NCBI GenBank assembly: GCA_014529385.2
Contig: CM043967.1
Location: forward strand, 133,478,682-133,542,681
Direction: 5' to 3'
Source: Adiantum capillus-veneris
Lineage: Eukaryota > Streptophyta > Polypodiopsida > Polypodiales > Pteridaceae
DNA: 64,000 bases
Shown one piece after another: positions 58,360 through 64,000 of the stretch. The first letter of the stretch is position 1; each line of letters starts with the position of its first letter. The translations under genes were made by a program, and so were the position numbers. The notes beneath the pieces are model-generated. The model searched no databases. It was not told the DNA's origin and saw nothing but the letters and a program-made list of their open reading frames with translations.

Positions 58360-58735
58360 CTCACACATTTCATATGTATGAGTTGGACATTGCCCTAACT
58401 ACTCCCTTGTCGGCATGGGATAGTTTAGGGTAATGTCCCATTTCTCTTGTCCTTCGAAATTGCAATGCATGCCAGGCCAGTGTTGGGGTGAGGTGTTGTG
58501 AAAGGGATTTGGGCCTGACCTAGAAATTCACTCACTATAAGGTCACAGAGGACGTTAGAGAGAGGGAGGGAGATACCTTGTGAATTTGCATTAATTTCAC
58601 ACATTACATCTATGCAAGTTGGGCATTCCTCTAACTACTCCCGTGTCGGTGCAGGACAGTTTAGGGTAATATCCCATTGTTGTCGTTCTTCCAGATTGCA
58701 ACGCGCGTTAGGCCAGTGCTTGAGTGAGGCAAGAT
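58360..58735. repeat. Direct duplication, about 135 bp, 230 bp apart
   Basis: Copies at about 58360-58495 and 58592-58732. Shared words: 'taactactccc.tgtcgg', 'agtttagggtaat.tccca', 'aggccagtg.t'. They differ at about one in five bases. Part of the wording (AACTACT, TTTAGGG) recurs in the 96-bp minisatellite at 59019. Confidence 0.75.
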
Positions 58736-59018
58736 GGTTTTTTCATGAGGCAAGCTACAACTGTAGGTGCACGCGGACGCCCAAGTAGAGGATGGCTTGC
58801 ACTACGTCAATTGGGTAGTGAAGGGTAGCTCTAGCATATTTAGGAGAGGAGAGGATATGGGTAGAGACTCGATGAACTGCTTGTCATTCTCAATACTCCA
58901 GAGGGTGAGCGAGGCAGAGTGTGAAGAAAGGCTTTACTTGTGGGGGAGCAAGGATAAGAAGAGATTTATGATATACGATTTATTGAAAAAAACATAAGCT
59001 AATATCCTTGTTTTTTTA

Positions 59019-59388
59019 ATGGGATTATGCCTTAACTACTTATGCGCGGTGTCATCTAGGGCTGTGCCCCAAATTGAGAGGAGTAGCAAAGGTGTGCTTG
59101 CTTTGCTAATGGGATTATGCCTTAACTACTTTCGTGCGGACGCGGTATCATTTAGGGCTATGCCCCCGATTGAGAGGATTAGTGAAGGTGTGCTTGCTTT
59201 GTTTATGGGATTATGCCTTAACTACTTCCACACCGACGTGGTATCATCTAGGGTTGTGTCCCAAATTAAGAGGAGTAGCAAAGGTGTGCCTGCTTTGCTA
59301 ATGGGATTATGCCTTAACTACTTTTGCGCCAATGAGGTATCATTTAGGGTTGTTCCTCGGATTAAGGGGAGTAGCGAAGGTGTGCCTG
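59019..59388. repeat. Four-unit 96-bp minisatellite
   Basis: Four adjacent copies, shared words 'atgggattatgccttaacta' and 'gaggagtagcaaaggtgtgc' with about 15-20 percent differences. The first copy lacks 6 bp. Confidence 0.95.
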
Positions 59389-59429
59389 GAGCACCTCCAG
59401 CCACTGCAAGCTCAAGTGAAGGGCTTTAG
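59019..59429 (+). CDS. Open frame made of a 96-bp minisatellite (32-residue units)
   Basis: 136 codons. Units start with ATG at 59019, 59109, 59205 and 59301 (90, 96, 96 bp apart), each beginning MGLCLNY and containing a Pro-x-Ile-Glu/Lys-Arg segment and Ser-Glu/Lys-Gly-Val. All unit lengths are multiples of three and the frame is open through all four, then runs 13 residues further to a stop at 59427. Many differences between units are at third codon positions, but several are not. It could equally be a non-coding tandem repeat that is open by chance; I see no promoter or homologue. Confidence 0.3.
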   Translation: MGLCLNYLCAVSSRAVPQIERSSKGVLALLMGLCLNYFRADAVSFRAMPPIERISEGVLALFMGLCLNYFHTDVVSSRVVSQIKRSSKGVPALLMGLCLNYFCANEVSFRVVPRIKGSSEGVPGAPPATASSSEGL

Positions 59430-60310
59430 AGATGCACCCCGCCATGGACTTGCAGCACATGCAGCCTCTAGGTAGCTTCCACCACTTTGCGCTTATACAA
59501 GCATTGTAAACGTTTGGAAATTGGGGACTTTTTGTAGCGCAAAGGCACTTGAGATTTCCTGGTGCTAGTGCTTTTTCTCAAGCCACAAGTGCTTCAAAGT
59601 TTTTCAAGAATGCAAGCCCTTTTCTGCAGCGAGGGGAGGGTACAATTAGCCAGCTTGCAAGCTTGGCTTCTTTCTCAAATGCCTCACTTAAGAGATGGTC
59701 TTAAAGACCTTGCTATGCTACAATAAGTGAATGGTTCTTGGCAAATGACACATGTGCTTGTTGATGTCAAATGCACGCTTGCATCATGTGTTGATTTTGA
59801 CAATGCAATCTCTGCAAACTGTAAGTAAAGAGCATGAAGTTGATGATGTGGATGTTGCAGTCATTCTAGCGTTTCAGATTCTTGAAACCCATTTTAATGA
59901 GAGACATATAGAGTGGGAAATGCTGGCAACAAGAACCTTGTTTTTCTTAAGGAAATTTTGCAAAGTGGGCGCAAATACACACAAGGAGATCAACAAGAGA
60001 ATAAAAATCTACCTTGATTAGGCCAGTCACCTATGTTTTTGACAGGCACTGAGCAATCCTTGAACTACAAGCCACGATCCCAAGACCACCAAGGACCACT
60101 GCTCTTAGTACATATTTTGCATTAAATGGAAGTCTATGCACTAGATTGAGAAGAGAAACACTGGAGGGCTGTAAGCACACCAAAGCAGCTCATTTGGGAC
60201 TCTTTCCTAATGACTTCCTCACAGATGTGGTATGGTTTAGGAGTCTGCCTTGTACGGAGAACAACAATACCTTGTTCTTGGTTCCCCTCAATTTATGTTT
60301 GCCATGGTTC
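59430..60310. other. No recognised gene
   Basis: One 89-codon frame at 59752-60021 with no known domain. Nothing else stands out. Confidence 0.4.
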
Positions 60311-61639
60311 TTAACACTAGGTTGGTAATGGGACACTTTTATGTCCTGCTAAGTGACCATTCTCCTCGAATTATGTCAAGAGTTTCAAAATGGATTTTGA
60401 GGTGCTATCTGTCTAGAAAGTTGTCTCATGAGCTGAAAAAAACTCGACATTTTTTTGGAATATCAATTCCATCTTTAACCTTGTCCTTGCACAACATTTC
60501 ACAACCTAAACTGTGTGAAAAAACGGGTCCTGTTTTTGGCTTTTTTCAACTTTTTGCAACTATACCACTCTAGAATTCATGTTTGTGAGGTCTATAATGC
60601 TGGAGAACTATCTTTAGTAGTCCTCAACATGTTCTGATGCTTCTAGGGAGAAATAAATGTTAAAGTTGTAAGTTATGACCAAATTACAAAAATTGTCAAA
60701 TCCTGTTTTTTAGCCAATTTTAGCTCTTCTATGATTTTTTGGGTGGCTTTCATGATATCCAAATGCAGTTTTGATTTTCTATGTCGCATATTGTAACATA
60801 AAGCTAATATTCCTTGAGTTTTCGGGCACCTAATACCCTATTTTGCATAGTAGACAACGATTGTTGATTTTTTCAATTATAGAAGAAAACGAAACATTCT
60901 AGTATATCAAGTATAGCTTTTTCAATATTGTTAGTTTCTTGTGACAACTACATGCATTTTCTAGGTAGTAACCATATCTAGTCATAAGGATCAAATTTGG
61001 CTAGATATTGAATAGTTTCTATGTGATTCTACAACTCATAATGTTGAACCCAGTTTTTTCATGTTTGCTGTATTTAGCACTTCATCTTTGTCCCCAAGAT
61101 TCCCCTTGGTAAGAGATGTATTATTCTTTTGACATGCTCCATGGCTCCTTATGAACCTAAAGGACAATAGGGAACTAAGAAAACATGCATATATTATTTG
61201 TATTGAGCGTGGCTATAGAAACTTTGATGATAGGTTTGCAGAATGGTAAAAATTCAACTTTTTTGTACCTATTTCTTTTGGCAAAACAAAAAATAGTGAG
61301 TGAGAAGCAATCATATGTTCTGATCACCAACCCATTGAAGTTAACTAGGGAATTTATCTCAAGTCCTACAAAAATCCCTAATCTTATTTTTATGCAACAA
61401 AACGTAAGAAATGACTGTTTTGATGAAAATGTATTGGTCCATCAACTTTGGAGGCTTGGTGTGACCAAAAGATGAGAAATTTTACAAGTTTCTTATTTTT
61501 TCCATGTGTAGTAGGCCTTGAACTATAACCTCATGAAAGGTTTTTACAAAATGAGTGGATCTACTATGGTTTTGGAGGTTTTTTTCAAAACCCTGAAAGG
61601 ACACTTTTATGTCCTATTAGGTTACCAACCTAGTGTTAA
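60311..61639. mobile_element. Candidate non-autonomous DNA transposon with 18-bp TIRs
   Basis: Perfect inverted repeats TTAACACTAGGTTGGTAA at 60311-60328 and 61622-61639 (reverse complement) bound 1.33 kb of AT-rich DNA. Just inside, the word GGACACTTTTATGTCCT is present at 60331-60347 and again, in direct orientation, at 61599-61615; it is itself a near-palindrome. If TTAA is the target duplication the TIR would start CACTAGG. No transposase is inside. The superfamily is not determined (TTAA suggests piggyBac-like, CACTA suggests CACTA-like, neither is proven). Confidence 0.65.
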
Positions 61640-61913
61640 GGATTACTTTGTTTTGCAAACACAATAATGTTTTGTTGTTGTTAGTAGGGCACAATGCAGG
61701 TGCTCATGGAAAGCATGACTGAAGCCATGAACAATAGGATGACTACGGGGCTGAAAATGGCACATGGGAAGCACGGCTTGCATACACACAAACAAGGAAT
61801 TCCAAAGCCAAAGATCGTAGGAGCAGCCGCTTGCGTGGAGGAGGAGCCATGGCGGATCAACACAAAACATACCACAACCTGGCTGATCAAGAGTGTATTA
61901 TTCACTTTTTCAG

Positions 61914-61915
<2 letters not shown>

Positions 61916-62006
<91 letters not shown>
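61916..62006. repeat. (CT)n microsatellite
   Basis: About 45 uninterrupted CT units. Confidence 0.98.
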
Positions 62007-62009
<3 letters not shown>

Positions 62010-62241
62010 GTCAGTTGCACCAGGGGCCCTTGAGTTCATACTCAAAGGCCATTACCCTAAAAGTGGACAGCGGGAAGCTGTTCCCACTTACACACTTCAT
62101 GGCAAGTCTCCAATGCTTGGCAAGGTCTTCAAGCCCATGTATCAGCTTGGATCCATATCCCACCAACCAATAAAAAGACAAAAATACAAATAAACGTAGT
62201 GAATTTCAAGGCCACAGGGATGATGATGCAAAAAGGGCTTT

Positions 62242-62379
62242 GGCAAAAAGCAGCAAGTTGTGGTCATGAAATCATCAACAACATTCAATGAATTCACAGA
62301 AGTGAACTAGGCAAAAAGCAGCAAGTTGTGGTCAGGAATCAATCAACAACATTCAATAAATTCAGAGAAGTGAACTAGG
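62242..62379. repeat. 68-bp tandem duplication
   Basis: Copies start at 62242 and 62310 with 'ggcaaaaagcagcaagttgt' and end 'agaagtgaactagg'. They differ by a few bases only, so the duplication is recent. Confidence 0.9.
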
Positions 62380-62833
62380 TAAGGCCGATGGTACAGTAAA
62401 ATGTGCTCTATATGACATAGATTTCATTCAAACATGTTAATCGTACTATAACATCTAAAATATTTTATTTGTTTATGATCTTTTCTCATTATTACAAGGA
62501 GAGCATCAATGGAGGAGTCTCAATTATTAACAAAGAAAATGCAAGCACACCAAAAATATTGATAAGGTCGTCTTTGATTGTGCAAAAATGGTAGATGAAA
62601 ATAAGCCTAAGATCATGGAGTGAAGGTTTTAGCAAGAAAGCTTTTGTCAACCTTCATCCACTCCAAGCAAGCAAGATTTCAACTTCAATGGGGATAGTAC
62701 TTGGATCAACTGTGGATCATGTTGCTAATAATCAAAAAACTTCAAGAGTATCTGTAGATCAAAGAGACAAGGAAGTGATCTCCCTCCGATGCTGACATGA
62801 TGTAAAATGATTTCTCTTTGAGATCAATTCTTT

Positions 62834-64000
62834 TTGCATCATAATCATTCCAATATAGAAAATATTGACTCTATTCATTTAGTTGATAGAGAAAATGAAG
62901 CTCTTGAAGATATTGAACCCATTTTAAACCATGTGTGTTTGACTAATTTAGAAGGAGACTATACAAAAGTGAAGAAAGGTTGTATTTTGATTTGTTATAG
63001 ATATTTGAATAACGGCATAGCTATGACATTATCTATGTTGCCTCTCTTGAATGGGAAATATGTGGTGCATAATTTAGGTGAAATTACCTACTATGAGTGT
63101 TGAAAGTGTAAAGATCTTTTCTAGAAATTCAAAGGTAGGTCAATCAGAGACTTTGTGAGAAATTTTAGTTCTGTGGACAATGTTCCACATCAAATACTAT
63201 CCTTGCCAGATCCACCAGAAGAGTTAAAAACTCTAACGCAAGGAGACTCTACTATCAATAAAAAAAAAATTAAAAGCATAGGTGTTTACAATAGTGTTCT
63301 GGCTTTTGCATCTTTGGGTGCACCCATAGATGAATAATTTTTACAAGGAGAAGAGTTTACACCTTTAGAGCGCATGGTCAGATGTACCATGGTATTGGGT
63401 TTCCGGTGCCTTTTGAAAGCAATGATCAGATACCTTTCTTTGCTCAATTGTACTTTTTTAATACGGAGCATGAGCTTCATTGTAGCGATGCATCATGTTT
63501 CTAATGTTGATGAGAGTATTCTCAAAATTCTACAAGATGTGATGCATCACTGAAATCCTTATGCTCAAGCCATTCACTCTACGAGTCATATGATGTAGGT
63601 CACATCTGCTACATCAATCTCTATGTTGATAATTGAAACTAGGTCAAATGACTGGAAATATCTAGCTCCACATGAAGCTGAAGTAGCATCCATGATACCA
63701 GGTCAAGGAGATGAAATAACTATCATTGGATATCGAGATATTTTAATTAATCTTTGTGATGGAAGTTTCAAAAGAATTTCAAACTTACATAGATCTTATA
63801 TGCCTTTGCTTTATGTACTCTTACTCCTAGAGGGAAGATGGATGGCATATCTCTTTGGGTCCAAGCCAAAAAGAATATTATTCTTATCGTCTACAAATTA
63901 GAGATGATACTATAAAGTGTTTGTTGCATGGTAGTAGACTCCTTTAACAGTACATATTGATGCATATCTCTATAGAAGAGTCTAGATTGTTGTGGATGCA
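62834..64000 (+). pseudogene. Helitron Rep/helicase N-terminal domain, right-truncated by window
   Basis: Several frames together give the Helitron-like N-terminal region: HNLGEITYYEC followed after a stop by KC (the CxxC finger, near 63075-63110); LPDPPEELKTL (near 63200); VYNSVLAFASLGAPID (near 63290-63335); then, frame-shifted, YTFRAHGQMYHGIGFPVPFE (near 63358-63417) and FFAQLYFFNTEHE (near 63437-63475); a shifted NPYAQAIHS (near 63560); EVASMIPGQGDEI, RDILINLCDGSFKRISNLHRSYMPLLY (63670-63815, shown in parts). The order is that of plant Helitron proteins. The Rep catalytic HUH and helicase parts would lie beyond 64000. At least three stops or shifts, so this copy is dead. Confidence 0.8.

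Larger units (their letters stand above)
54791..58364. other. AT-rich region without recognised genes
   Basis: About 3.6 kb. Between 55260 and 55740 it is extremely A-rich with GAGA words. Open frames (104 codons at 56829, 100 at 57481) carry no domain I know. The only clear features are (CT)n at 55867-55910 and (AC)n at 57947-57970. Confidence 0.45.

Noticed and set aside
61694-62193. Open frames of 159 and 120 codons over the CT microsatellite
   Set aside because: Most of the length is Ser-Leu repeats from (CT)n; no domain outside it.

Overview
This window is a gene-poor, repeat-dense stretch of a land-plant nuclear genome. The evidence for a plant is: primer-binding sites matching the plant initiator-methionine tRNA (TGGTATCAGAGC) in several LTR elements; AAACCCTAA telo-box motifs; chromodomain-bearing Ty3/gypsy elements; and one host gene of the plant TLC-domain type. 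I cannot name the species. The style (large intron filled with LTR elements, long GA/CT microsatellites) would fit a fern or another large-genome lineage, but that is a guess.

Bases 1-20,525 are a nest of transposons. An old non-LTR retrotransposon (minus strand; pieces at 6631-7248, 11508-11959 and probably 19969-20525) was cut by two later insertions. One is a 4.26-kb LTR element of a family I call A (copy A2, 7249-11507). The other is a Ty1/copia element (11960-19968, exact 5-bp target duplication AATCT). The copia element was in turn hit by a 3.2-kb hAT DNA transposon (15211-18412, exact 8-bp duplication TTCTTGAT) carrying a two-exon, apparently near-intact transposase. To the left, another A copy (A1, 1698-5996, duplication CTACT) sits inside a gutted element of the B family (LTR remains at 819-1441 and 6301-6630).

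Family A is the most interesting item. It has ~1.1-kb LTRs, a PBS and a PPT, but no recognisable gag, protease, RT, RNase H or integrase. It carries one family-specific protein, seen in three copies, with a coiled-coil-like charged stretch, His/Asp-rich repeats, a Cys/His-containing middle and a C-terminus resembling a chromodomain. A fourth, diverged relative (A4, 20526-about 21650) joins a clearer chromodomain end to a related LTR.

Bases 20,526-28,218 hold A4, a decayed Ty3/gypsy pol (21655-22806), a B-like LTR (24315-24945) and sequence I do not recognise.

The host gene is on the plus strand. Six exons of a TLC (TRAM/LAG1/CLN8) membrane protein lie at 26244-26382 and 38730-39528, joined in frame across a 12.3-kb intron. 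That intron contains a chromovirus of family B (28219-34643) fused to a truncated A copy (A3, 34644-37304). I could not identify the 5' exon(s) with confidence.

Bases 40,000-54,800 hold a second, degenerate chromovirus (C, 41711-50082) with 1.5-1.6-kb LTRs, flanked by another dispersed repeat, then a gypsy protease scrap and a second LINE fragment (52930-54790). From 54,800 on the sequence is AT-rich with microsatellites, an expressed-looking 96-bp minisatellite (59019-59388), a 1.33-kb element bounded by 18-bp inverted repeats (60311-61639), and a Helitron Rep-type domain that runs off the right edge (62834-64000).
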